Part shown: positions 54,613 through 62,613 of the stretch, piece after piece | Layout of the letters: each line of letters starts with the position of its first letter | Numbering within the stretch: the stretch's first letter is position 1 | NCBI RefSeq assembly: GCF_900100795.1 | Contig: NZ_FNCO01000002.1 | Span: 372,001-436,000 of the forward strand | Reading direction: 5' to 3' | Source of the DNA: Pseudomonas abietaniphila | Lineage (GTDB): Bacteria > Pseudomonadota > Gammaproteobacteria > Pseudomonadales > Pseudomonadaceae | Length of the DNA: 64,000 nt | The notes under the pieces: model-generated | Seen by the model: the letters and a program-made list of their open reading frames with translations, nothing else | Told to the model about the DNA's origin: nothing | The model's database searches: none | Made by a program: the position numbers and the translations under genes

Positions 54613-55060
54613 TTATCCGACCAGGTGCTTGAGATTCCCGCGCGCAAGGCTGGCGAGGGTTTTCACCGTCATGACGAACAACAGCAATGTAACGCCGATC
54701 AGGAGCACGATAGCGACTGAGTCGGTGAACACGTTGGAAGTGTGTTGAGCGTATCTCAGCGCACACACAGCGGCTCCCGCTGAAGGAAAGCTGACCGCCC
54801 ACCATGAAAGGCGGAAGGGGCAGCAGATCGCCAGATATCGTATGCGGCCGATCACCACGGACAGCATGAAAATGGTAAGCACATACAGGGCGCTCGCGAA
54901 GCGATCGACAGTGCCAGTGATGTTGACGTAAGCCGATTACTGAGCCGAAAAGCGCAACGGGTAGATAGCTCAGGGTTCCCTCACGGGTGGCCGAGAGCGG
55001 GGTGCCATAAGCAACGATAGACTCGTCAGAACGAAGCGGGCGGGGCGTGTTGCTGCTCAA
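54613..55060 (-). pseudogene. SLAC1/TehA-type membrane channel remnant
   Basis: From a start at 55060 about 44 residues match the N-terminus of TehA/SLAC1 carriers, ending YLPVALFGSVIGL. After a frame shift near 54.94 kb the C-terminal part follows to the stop at 54613 (VNITGTVDRFASALYVLTIF, then VAIVLLIGVTLLLFVMTVKT). Roughly 200 residues of membrane helices between are missing. Such carriers export small organic or inorganic anions and are often linked to tellurite or sulfite resistance. Both halves alone would be inactive. Confidence 0.78.
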
Positions 55061-55202
55061 TTTGGCGCAACCTCCATGGGGTAATCAGCATGGGTTTGAT
55101 CCCGGTGCGGGGGCGCCGGGGCGAAAGCGTAATTGGCAGGGTGATTAGGGGAGAGAATAGCACCGGGGCACGCGGCCCCGGCACAATCACCCCAATGCTT
55201 GA

Positions 55203-55826
55203 TTACTGTGGTGGCGTTGTCTTAAAGCTTGGCAAATCTTGAATCGTTTCCCACCAGCCGCTGAAGCCCTCGACTGAAAATACCGTTTCGGCGTCTGGCG
55301 TCATTGCAAGGTAGGCGCACGCTGGGGCGAGGTATAAATCACCGATCGACAGCGATTTACCCGCAATAAAAGGGTCGCTGCCTTTGAGCTTCATCAGTTC
55401 TGTCAGGACGAGTTTCGAGGCCTCGATGCCCTTTTTCAACGATTCGTCATTCTGGCCACCGATGAAATCAGGGAACAGGTAGTAACCAAACACCGAGGCC
55501 ATGGAGCCATAGCCGTACGAGTCGTATATGGCTTGAGCCATTTGGCTCCGTGCGCGATCGCGGGGCGTGTCCGGTGTGAACGTTGGACCGGGCAAGACCG
55601 CATCGAGATAGCTCATGATCGCGCTGGTTTCAATCACCCTGAAGCCGTCATGCTCGACAACGGGGACTTTCCCGAAGGCGTGTCGTTTGAGGTGCTCAGG
55701 ATGATGCGGCTCGCCTTTCATGACGTTGACCTGCAACTGGTCGAACGTTGCGCCTTTCTCCCTGAGCAGTATTTTCACGGTACGTACATAGGGACTGGCG
55801 TCAAAACCGTAGAGAGTGAGGCCCAT
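55203..55826 (-). CDS. Glutathione S-transferase
   Basis: 207-residue GST. The thioredoxin-like N-terminal domain starts GLTLYGFDASPYVRTVKILL with the cis-Pro motif KVPVVEHDGFRVIETSAIMS, followed by the all-helical C-terminal domain with FIAGKSLSIGDLYLAPACAY. It conjugates or reduces substrates with glutathione; the substrate is not evident. It is close to a second, unrelated GST-like gene and to the carbonic anhydrase of locus 3, but with no shared operon. Confidence 0.92.
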   Translation of the reverse strand: MGLTLYGFDASPYVRTVKILLREKGATFDQLQVNVMKGEPHHPEHLKRHAFGKVPVVEHDGFRVIETSAIMSYLDAVLPGPTFTPDTPRDRARSQMAQAIYDSYGYGSMASVFGYYLFPDFIGGQNDESLKKGIEASKLVLTELMKLKGSDPFIAGKSLSIGDLYLAPACAYLAMTPDAETVFSVEGFSGWWETIQDLPSFKTTPPQ

Positions 55827-56456
55827 GACGATTGCTCCAATTGAGTAAATTGATTACCGGGGGCTGGCAGCGAAATGCTGTCCTGCTGAGCGTGCCAGCT
55901 TATAGGGTGATGATGTAACACTTACGGCGGCCACAAAGGATGCCGCCACGACAGGCCGACCCGCCAAGGTAGTTCTCGGTTGCGTGATCTTGGGAAAGGT
56001 AAGCCCATTGACTGTAGCGCAAGCCGTTTTATAAACATCCCGACTGAGAAAAATAAAGTGTCAACTGAACTGAGTCAGGGGAGTCAGTTGCGTGTCATAA
56101 CTGGCCGGTTTTAATCGCGCCTTTATTAGGCCTGTAACGATTATTCCGTCGCACAAAATAAACAAGACTCACATCGCGTTATTCCATCGCTTGCGCTAAA
56201 TAAAAAGTGGTTAGCTGTTAAATCACCCAAGACGCCATGCGAGCGCTTTAAACCCCATGATGAATGAGCTCCGTTGGTCTGAACGATGCGTTATCTCCTA
56301 TGCTTATCAATACCTTTGTTTCTAATGATCTAGAATTTTGGACGAACGCTTCAGTCAGTCTCAAGTTTGAAGTGCTAATTTTTTTCGGTTTTGCCTGCGG
56401 ATGCAGAGCAGGTGAACCCGACTCGGTACCCACCGTTTCACCCAGAGGGTTACGCC
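55827..56456. other. AT-rich intergenic region
   Basis: About 630 bases with low GC, no gene frame and no clear terminator. Only short AT-rich stretches are visible; likely promoter DNA of the flanking genes. Confidence 0.5.
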
Positions 56457-57137
56457 GTGACCACGCCTTCCAGTGCTGTCGATTTTTTCTATTGGCCCAC
56501 GCCTAATGGTCAGAAGGTCGCGATCTTCCTTGAAGAGTCCGGAATGCCGTATACCGCACATCCAATCAACATCAGCCTGGGCGAACAGTTCGCTGCCGAA
56601 TTCACCCGCATTTCGCCCAACCAACGCATCCCGGCATTAGTGGACGCTGAGGTCGGTGTGTCGATCTTTGAATCGGGCGCTATCCTTTTGTACCTGGCTC
56701 AGCGAAGCGGCCAATTCTTACCGGCTGACATTCGCGGTTCGACAGAGGTCCTTCAGTGGCTGTTCTGGCAAGCCGCAAGCCTGGGGCCGATCCTCGGGCA
56801 AGCAGTCTATTTTCTGAACTATGCGCCGGAGCACTTGCCTGCCCCTGTGGCTCGGTTCCATAAGGAGACGGTGCGGCTTTATACCGTGCTGGAACATCAG
56901 TTGGCTGAGCGCGATTTTGTAGCTGGGGCGTATTCAATTGCCGATATGGCGATTTATCCCTGGGTCCTGCAGTACGAGAAGCAGGGGATGACGTTGGACG
57001 ACTTTCCAAACGTGGCGGCATGGTTGACGACGATTGGGGAGCGTGCCGCTGTCGTTCGTGCCTACGAGAAAGGCGAGCGCATACGCCCATCCGGGCAGAC
57101 AGACGCTGACAGAAACAAACTTTACAAACTGGAATGA
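56457..57137 (+). CDS. Glutathione S-transferase (YghU/Ure2-like)
   Basis: 226-residue GST related to the YghU/YfcG type: AVDFFYWPTPNGQKVAIFLE at the start, RISPNQRIPALVDAEVGVSI and FESGAILLYLAQRSG in the N-terminal domain, and FVAGAYSIADMAIYPWVLQY in the helical domain. Such enzymes bind two glutathiones and reduce disulfides or peroxides. The start is best placed at the GTG of 56457, which has GAGGG nine bases upstream, like the broken copy at 32615-32762. It runs toward the cyn locus 3 genes on the opposite strand. Confidence 0.88.
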   Translation: MTTPSSAVDFFYWPTPNGQKVAIFLEESGMPYTAHPINISLGEQFAAEFTRISPNQRIPALVDAEVGVSIFESGAILLYLAQRSGQFLPADIRGSTEVLQWLFWQAASLGPILGQAVYFLNYAPEHLPAPVARFHKETVRLYTVLEHQLAERDFVAGAYSIADMAIYPWVLQYEKQGMTLDDFPNVAAWLTTIGERAAVVRAYEKGERIRPSGQTDADRNKLYKLE

Positions 57138-57258
57138 TCGACACATCGATCGATGTGGACGAAATGCCCATACTTGGCAGCCATGCAGCATGGGCAGTTT
57201 TCGTGATGTCCAGGGTTATTGCGGGCCTGATGCTTCATCCCCATGTCGGTCGTAATCG

Positions 57259-57921
57259 TCAGGCTGCAGCCTTGCCGGGGCGCGCCTGTACCGCACAAGT
57301 GGTAGGGTGCTGAACCAACGACTTGAAGCCACGGCCGTCTGCATCCAGTGCATCGATCGACCCCGTCTCGATGTCATATACCCAGCCATGCAAATTCACG
57401 GCGCCTTTTTCCTGGGCCAGGCGGACGCTCGGATGCGTTTGAATATTCGCCAACTGGGCAATGACGTTCTCTCGCACCATCGAGCTCACCTTCGCGGCTT
57501 CACTGATGTGAGACCGGGATTCGTTAATGACTTTGGCAGACTCAGCATGCTCCAACCAGCCAGCAACCGCCGGTAAATGGTCCATGCACTTGCACTTTGC
57601 AACCGCCGTCATCGCACCACAATCAGAGTGTCCGCAGATGACGATGTCGGTCACGCCCAGCACGGCGACTGCATATTCGACCGTGGCAGATACACCACCC
57701 GGGTGAGGGCTGTAGGAGGGCACGATGTTACCCGCATTGCGGATCACAAACAGTTCGCCGGGTTCCTGCTGCGTCAGAAGTTCAGGTACGACCCTGCTGT
57801 CAGAACACGTAATGAACAGAGTTCCGGGGTGCTGGGTTGTGGCCAGATGTTTGAACAAGTCTGTGCGTTGTGGAAAGGCTTCTTTCTGAAACTTCAAAAA
57901 ACCGTCAATGAGTGCTTTCAT
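57259..57921 (-). CDS. cynT: Beta-carbonic anhydrase, cyn locus 3
   Basis: 220-residue beta-carbonic anhydrase, nearly the same as the locus 1 copy including the [10 protein letters not shown] and CSDSR blocks and the C-terminal tail TTCAVQARP. It lies downstream of the DUF2790 gene and of cynS3 on the same strand, so the three genes form one transcript: cynS3 - DUF2790 - cynT3. The order matches locus 1. Confidence 0.94.
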   Translation of the reverse strand: MKALIDGFLKFQKEAFPQRTDLFKHLATTQHPGTLFITCSDSRVVPELLTQQEPGELFVIRNAGNIVPSYSPHPGGVSATVEYAVAVLGVTDIVICGHSDCGAMTAVAKCKCMDHLPAVAGWLEHAESAKVINESRSHISEAAKVSSMVRENVIAQLANIQTHPSVRLAQEKGAVNLHGWVYDIETGSIDALDADGRGFKSLVQHPTTCAVQARPGKAAA

Positions 57922-57959
57922 TTTGTAATGCCTGCGAACTGGAGGATTTGATTGGAATG

Positions 57960-58208
57960 TTAGTTAGTGCAGCCTTCGCCCATCACGTCGTATTCCAAAA
58001 CGTGAACACCGCCTTGCGAGTCTTTGTAAGTCATCTGTACAGGAGTTGGCGCGCACACAGTGCCGGCAGGAGTTACCTTGACGACGTGAGCGATGTCCAG
58101 GTGCATGCCGTATGTATAGTGAACGACGTCCGAAGTGGCGGGTGCTTCTTGAGCGAACACGGCCGTTGAGGCAGCAAGCGACAGTACTAAAAACAGAAAC
58201 TTTTTCAT
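57960..58208 (-). CDS. DUF2790 small periplasmic protein in cyn locus 3
   Basis: 82-residue exported protein with a signal peptide ([19 protein letters not shown], cleavage after AFA) and a DUF2790 domain: [34 protein letters not shown] and [11 protein letters not shown]. Two cysteines could form a disulfide in the periplasm. Family function is unknown. Its place between cynS3 and cynT3, with a broken copy in the same position in locus 1, suggests a shared role in cyanate or envelope biology rather than chance. Confidence 0.9.
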   Translation of the reverse strand: MKKFLFLVLSLAASTAVFAQEAPATSDVVHYTYGMHLDIAHVVKVTPAGTVCAPTPVQMTYKDSQGGVHVLEYDVMGEGCTN

Positions 58209-58265
58209 GGGGAGTCCTCCATTAAAGTTTGGTGTTGGATCAGTAATAAATTAAGTGTTGACGCA

Positions 58266-58285
58266 GGCCTGCGTTGGCGCAGGCC
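58266..58285 (-). terminator. Hairpin after cynS3
   Basis: Perfect eight-base stem GGCCTGCG/CGCAGGCC around four bases, between cynS3 and the DUF2790 gene. No T run follows, so it is more likely an attenuator or message-processing element than a full stop. Confidence 0.5.
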
Positions 58286-58308
58286 GAATTAACTTTCCTG
58301 GTGCATCC

Positions 58309-58776
58309 TTAAAAAGGACGCAGTGGCAGGAACTTACCGTCTAATGTAATGACAGCGCGGTGACCACCTTCAGGGTCTTCAACTTTTTTCATGTCCAGCT
58401 TGAAGTTGATCGCACTGATGATTCCGTCGCCGAATTGTTCGTGCACAAGCGCTTTCAGGGTGGTGCCATAGATCTGAATCATCTCGTAGAAACGGTAGAT
58501 GGTCGGATCGGTGGGCACACCGGCCAAGCTGCCGCGCAACGGGATGATCTGGAGGCGGGCCACTGCATCGGCATCCAGTTCAAGTTTGTCGCCAATGACC
58601 TTTGCGGCGCTGGCTGGCAGAGGATGCTGGCCGAGCAGGGCTGCTGTGACGTAGGCGAGGCCCAGACCGGTGCCGTCAGTCAGATCCTGCCACGACAGAT
58701 TTTTACGAGCCTTGGCATCCAGAACCTTGGTGGTCAATTCAAGGCTAGTATCGGTATAGGCGTGGGACTGTTGCAT
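58309..58776 (-). CDS. cynS: Cyanase, cyn locus 3
   Basis: 155-residue cyanase with the catalytic Arg 95, Glu 98 and Ser 121. Its last 70 residues are identical to the other two cyanases; the N-terminal part differs. The start at 58776 (MQQSHAYTD) follows GAGGTAACACC and corresponds to the starts of the other copies; an upstream frame is not needed. First gene of locus 3, with the operator 91 bases upstream and a divergent cupin gene. Confidence 0.95.
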   Translation of the reverse strand: MQQSHAYTDTSLELTTKVLDAKARKNLSWQDLTDGTGLGLAYVTAALLGQHPLPASAAKVIGDKLELDADAVARLQIIPLRGSLAGVPTDPTIYRFYEMIQIYGTTLKALVHEQFGDGIISAINFKLDMKKVEDPEGGHRAVITLDGKFLPLRPF

Positions 58777-58853
58777 GGTGTTACCTCTATCAGTTGGTTG
58801 AGTTCGGTGGGTGTTGCTTCGTGTGAGGCAATCATCTTCCGTTCCTTTGATAG

Positions 58854-58884
58854 CGTCCAAGACCGATATGCAATGCACTGCATA
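58854..58884. promoter_or_regulatory. Cyn operator, copy 3 (between cynS3 and the cupin gene)
   Basis: CGTCCAAGACC followed by the perfect inverted repeat TATGCA-N6-TGCATA (58867-58884). It lies only 31 bases from the start of the divergent cupin gene, so one protein bound here could control both. Confidence 0.78.
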
Positions 58885-58915
58885 AGCACAACCAATAGAT
58901 GACGAAGGAGGGTTG

Positions 58916-59485
58916 ATGGACGTGCGCGATCCGGACTGTCTGATGTTGATACCCGATGGTTACCCGGTGTGGATCGACGTTCCGCAGGCGAGCGTTGGCG
59001 GCACGGCCACAGCGATGCGTTTCGTCTTGCCTGTACGCGCTCACAACCTCCCACTTCTGCATCGCAAAGAAACGAAGCTGGTCGTCGCCCTCAGTGGCGC
59101 GCTGGAAATACGTACCGGGGACGGGCAAATAGCGTTCCTGAGACAGGGTGATGCGTTAAGGCTGGAGGCGGGGACAGCCCATCGGATCCACCAATATGGT
59201 GCGGCAGCCAGCACGGTAGGGGTGGTGCTGTGGCCTGGAGGTGTCGAGCAAGCATTTCGAGAAATCGCTGATGCAGCGCGGCACGTGCCTTTCCTGCGCA
59301 GCGACATGGTTGAAATTCTCGATCGCTATGACGTGGTTTGGACCGTTTCCTTCAAACCACCACACGCCGAGAGCGAGCCGCTTATTGGAACGGCTTTTCC
59401 AGGATGGCTTCGCGAGTTACCGAGGGAAGCGGCAACGCTGCTGCAATCGAGATGGGGAGAGGCATACGCCCTTGGAAATGCCTGA
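58916..59485 (+). CDS. Cupin-domain protein divergent from cynS3
   Basis: 189-residue single-cupin protein. The barrel is visible in [40 protein letters not shown] and [15 protein letters not shown]; a metal-binding His set (HRKET, TAHR) is partly present. There is no DNA-binding domain, so it is not an AraC protein. It shares its intergenic region with cynS3 and the palindrome. A sensor, isomerase or dioxygenase-like role is open. Start ATG 58916 with GGAGG. Confidence 0.8.
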   Translation: MDVRDPDCLMLIPDGYPVWIDVPQASVGGTATAMRFVLPVRAHNLPLLHRKETKLVVALSGALEIRTGDGQIAFLRQGDALRLEAGTAHRIHQYGAAASTVGVVLWPGGVEQAFREIADAARHVPFLRSDMVEILDRYDVVWTVSFKPPHAESEPLIGTAFPGWLRELPREAATLLQSRWGEAYALGNA

Positions 59486-59587
59486 AAGCTGGACGTCTCG
59501 TTGCACGCATAGGCCAGGATTCAGTCACATGATTGACGCGTCAACGGCTTCGGCGCCGGCAGCCAGAGCGTTGATCACACAGACGTG

Positions 59588-59620
59588 AAATATCCGGGTC
59601 TGGTGATTATCGGATATTGC
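59588..59620. repeat. Hairpin repeat, copy 2
   Basis: AATATCCG/CGGATATT stem with the same ATCCGGGTCTG and CGGATATTGCAT blocks as the hairpin beside the integrase at 24848-24887, 34.7 kb away. Confidence 0.6.
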
Positions 59621-59750
59621 ATTTGTGACGGCGGGCATCTCATTTGCCAGGCGTACGCATTTCTAATGATGACCAGGCAAACTCGAGGCCAACCGTGGTA
59701 ATGGCCTTCCAAGGGAAAGATTGGCGCTTCTAAGGGTATCCAGTCGCCAA

Positions 59751-59818
59751 AAAAAGCGCTTGAAAGCCCCATTAATCTGGCCTTTAACCCTTGTAAACCG
59801 TGGCTTTCAGCGCTTTTT
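59751..59818. terminator. Bidirectional terminator-like hairpin
   Basis: AAAAAGCGCTTGAAAGCC pairs with GGCTTTCAGCGCTTTTT (one bulged base) around a 33-base loop. T runs follow on both strands, so it can stop transcription from either side. Confidence 0.55.
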
Positions 59819-60463
59819 CCGCGTTTATGCAAGGGCTGACACGCCGTCAGTCGTTATTCCAATGGAGAAATTCGGCCACATCGGCGTTTGAACCGATGGC
59901 GCGGCTAGCAAAACCTTAGCGGCATGTCCCGCGCGCTGAATTCCTCGCCGTGAACATGCACGCATGTCAACCAAACCTGACCCAGACGCCGTGCCCGAGC
60001 CGCAGCGCCTGGGTGATTGAGCTGATTTGGTTTGCAGCAGTCGATGGGTTTGAGCGGTGATACTCGGCGTTTCGGATGCTGCGTATGAGGTGCCGCTGAT
60101 TGATGGTGCGCGCGCGCGCGTGAATAGTCGAAGGTGAGCGCAGGAAGCAGACACAGTGACGGGGTCAAAGCATGGATAGATCGAGGATCGACGAAAAACC
60201 TGATGTTGGTGGCCAAAGGCGAATCGAGGACCGAGGCTGCGTTCAAATCCGGCACGGCAACCGCCCCAGTCTGTAATACGTTGTTACGTATAATGTATAT
60301 TATGTTAAATGGTATGTCTGATGCTCATGGCGGCCAGAGCTACAGGAGCTCGCCGAACTAAATCTCAGCAATCCTTTCCCCTGAAAATCCAAAATCGCTA
60401 CGCATTTTCCATTTCGCAAATTTAGTTCATCTGCCGTACGCGGCTTCAGGGTCTGCGATTCTG

Positions 60464-60817
60464 TCATACCCACCATTTTTTATCTTCGCTCACGAAAGAA
60501 AAGCGTTGAAGCCGTTTCTGTGAGGCGTATCGGGCAGCTTCTGCGCCATGGATTTGGATTGTCTCGCCTGTTGCTCGGGCGACTGCTTCTAGCACTGCGA
60601 GAGGGTTGAGCCGCACCCTTTTACCGGTGTACTCGCTCTGCTTGGGGCGCATATAGATGCTGCGAGCAACGCGTTCTAGCGAGCCGCTGAGTACCAAGCG
60701 AGACAGAGCTTTGTTAACCGAGGCGCGCGAGCCCGCATCCGCGAAAACTGCGCTAGCAAAAGGTTTACCCTTGGGCATGCGTTTGATGCGGCTTGAAATA
60801 GGCGCGGTGACAGACAT
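60464..60817 (-). pseudogene. Truncated DUF6088 (AbiEi-like antitoxin) gene
   Basis: 117 residues of a protein that normally runs to nearly 200. The N-terminal winged helix is intact (RIKRMPKGKPFASAVFADAG, SRASVNKALSRLVLSGSLER, SIYMRPKQSEYTGKRVRLNP), followed by AVLEAVARATGETIQIHGAE. Then the sequence turns into an unrelated tail (SQKRLQRFSFVSEDKKWWV) and stops. The usual partner, an AbiEii-type nucleotidyltransferase toxin, is absent. It looks like a degraded toxin-antitoxin module. Confidence 0.65.
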
Positions 60818-61298
60818 GGCTGTTTTTGATTCCGTCAATGCTTGCTTTATCGAGGCTGGCGTGGCGCTTAGTTCGACCAATACACCATGCGCTGTTCAGG
60901 TTAGGAGATTTACTTGGCGTCGAACAGCATATTCGATGATCTGCTAATTATTACATATTCGCCGCCACATCCGCTCATTCTAAAGGCTGACGACCACCCT
61001 CCTCCTCCTTCATCTCAATTTCCGCCTATGTGAATTGGCGGAAATTCGACTGAGCCGCGGCGTATCTGCTGTGCCTTGGTAAGTCATCCGTGTCTTTGTC
61101 AGATTGAAAAGGTCGACCTGCTCTGCGCTCAGGTTGAAGAATATCTCGTAGGTCTATTCAGAGTCGTGGCTTTTCTCGCTGTTAAAGACTTGTTCGATGT
61201 TCCACTCATTTCTACACTGTCTGTCCCCCGGATCCTGGCTAAGCGACCTAGTTCTGACAAGAGAAGCTTTCGCCTTCGCCCCTTGCGATGAGGTCACC
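60818..61298. other. Intergenic region with a long inverted repeat
   Basis: About 480 bases of promoter-like DNA before the Fic gene. It contains the perfect inverted repeat at 61017-61046. No gene frame is convincing. Confidence 0.5.
61017..61046. repeat. Perfect 10-base inverted repeat
   Basis: AATTTCCGCC / GGCGGAAATT around ten bases. It could be an operator, recombination site or end of a lost element; nothing in the neighbourhood decides. Confidence 0.55.
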
Positions 61299-61421
61299 AT
61301 GAAGATTGTCGGCAAAGCCGAGATAGACACCGTCGCTGATGTGGTTTGCGACGCCTGCACCATTTCTACTCGTGTGAGAACTGGTGCGAACGAATACGAA
61401 TTTGTTACTGCGCGCTTATGA
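61299..61421 (+). pseudogene. Short CxxC protein, probably truncated
   Basis: 40 codons starting MKIVGKAEIDTVADVVCDAC with a CxxC pair and stopping just 10 bases before the Fic start. The sequence resembles the start of small zinc-binding hypothetical proteins of Pseudomonas whose second Cys pair would lie further on and is missing here. AGGT precedes the ATG. It may be the head of a gene cut off by the Fic insertion, or a leader peptide for it. Confidence 0.4.
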
Positions 61422-61431
61422 TGGTGGACAA

Positions 61432-62613
61432 ATGGCTTTAACTCCATTCACCACGCAAGACCGCGCGCCCGGCGACCTCAAGGACGCCGTTCTCGAGCTC
61501 ATGCACCTTGACGCCTCACTGAATGCAAATATCCCTAAACCGATGCGCTTACCGTTGATCCGCCTGCAACGCTTGGCCAACTCGTATTACAGCAACAAGA
61601 TCGAGGGAAACCGGGCGTCGCCCGGCGACTTGCTGTGTACTCAGAATGATTCAAAAGATGCGGAGGTGGCGCCGGACCTACTGGAAATCAAACACCACGC
61701 TGACGCTCGACTCCGTCTGGCTAAGGATCCGATCGATGCGGCCGCAATCTGCACTCGCGAATCCATCTCGCGCCTTCATAGCGAGCTCTATACGGGGCTG
61801 CCCGCGAAGCACTTGCTTATCAAGGTCGGGGCTGATGGCGAACCTGCCTCACTGGCACCAGGTGAGTACCGAACTCGAGGTGTAAAGGTGGGCCTTCACA
61901 TTCCGCCCCACGCGGATGAAATCGGGACCTACCTGACGTGGTTCGAAAATGCTTATCGGCTGAACCGGCTACATGGGCTGGCGCCGCTCCTGGCTGCTGC
62001 GGGAGCTCACCATCGTTTACTCTGGTTGCACCCATTTATCGATGGAAACGGAAGGACGGGCCGCCTTTTCACCGACGAGTATTTAACTGCCGGCGGTTTG
62101 AAGGGTTACGGACTGTGGTCAATGAGCCGCGGATTCGCTGGAGACGCGGATGCATATTATGCGGCCTTGAGAGCTGCTGACCATGTTCGTAAAGGCGATC
62201 TAGACGGCCGAGGAGCTCTCTCCGACCGCGGGCTGCTCAAATTTACCGAGTACTTCATCAGTATCGCGCTCGAGCAGGCGCGTTTCGTCAGCGCGCTCTT
62301 GGAACCTCGCACGCTTAACCGACGTATCGATCACTACTTTCACATGCGTCAATGCTCCGGACTTCCGAGGGCCGACGGTAAATCGCTGCCGACTCTACGC
62401 ATCGAAGCCCTTCACCTTTACCGCAGCCTTCTTGAGTCCGGACCCATGCAATATTCAGACATCCAAGCCAAGTTGGGTCTTAGTGAATCAACAACACGTG
62501 ATTTACTCGGCCAGATGGCAAGAGAGGGGTTGATAGCGATGGGTGATGACAGTCAGGTCTCGATGAGGCTTTCTGGGCACTCCATCATGACCCTGTTTCC
62601 TGGCCTGCTTTGA
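61432..62613 (+). CDS. Fic-domain protein, class II with self-inhibitory helix
   Basis: 393-residue Fic protein. The catalytic motif HPFIDGNGRTGR is intact (His for nucleotide transfer), and the N-terminal inhibitory motif SNKIEGN carries the Glu that blocks ATP binding (class II). A DUF4172-like N-terminal helix bundle and a C-terminal winged helix (YSDIQAKLGLSESTTRDLLG, QMAREGLIAM) complete it. Fic enzymes AMPylate target proteins; the target is unknown. No separate antitoxin is next to it. Start ATG 61432. Confidence 0.9.
   Translation: MALTPFTTQDRAPGDLKDAVLELMHLDASLNANIPKPMRLPLIRLQRLANSYYSNKIEGNRASPGDLLCTQNDSKDAEVAPDLLEIKHHADARLRLAKDPIDAAAICTRESISRLHSELYTGLPAKHLLIKVGADGEPASLAPGEYRTRGVKVGLHIPPHADEIGTYLTWFENAYRLNRLHGLAPLLAAAGAHHRLLWLHPFIDGNGRTGRLFTDEYLTAGGLKGYGLWSMSRGFAGDADAYYAALRAADHVRKGDLDGRGALSDRGLLKFTEYFISIALEQARFVSALLEPRTLNRRIDHYFHMRQCSGLPRADGKSLPTLRIEALHLYRSLLESGPMQYSDIQAKLGLSESTTRDLLGQMAREGLIAMGDDSQVSMRLSGHSIMTLFPGLL

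Larger units (their letters stand above)
59486..60463. other. Long non-coding region at the edge of the cyn block
   Basis: About 980 bases with no supported gene. It contains a hairpin repeat (59588-59620), a strong bidirectional hairpin (59751-59818), a (GC)6 tract at 60109-60120 and an AT-rich promoter-like stretch near 60.29 kb (TTACGTATAATGTATATT). Open frames on both strands here have non-protein composition. Confidence 0.6.

Noticed and set aside
55158..55183. GC-rich hairpin near the SLAC1-type remnant
   Set aside because: Imperfect pairing and no T tail on either strand.
59575..59832. 85-codon minus-strand frame over the second hairpin repeat
   Set aside because: Composition follows the hairpin and repeat sequence; no start signal and no domain.
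59905..60255. 116-codon minus-strand frame in the gene-free kilobase
   Set aside because: Low-complexity, Pro/Arg/His-rich translation with no domain or start signal; more likely non-coding DNA.
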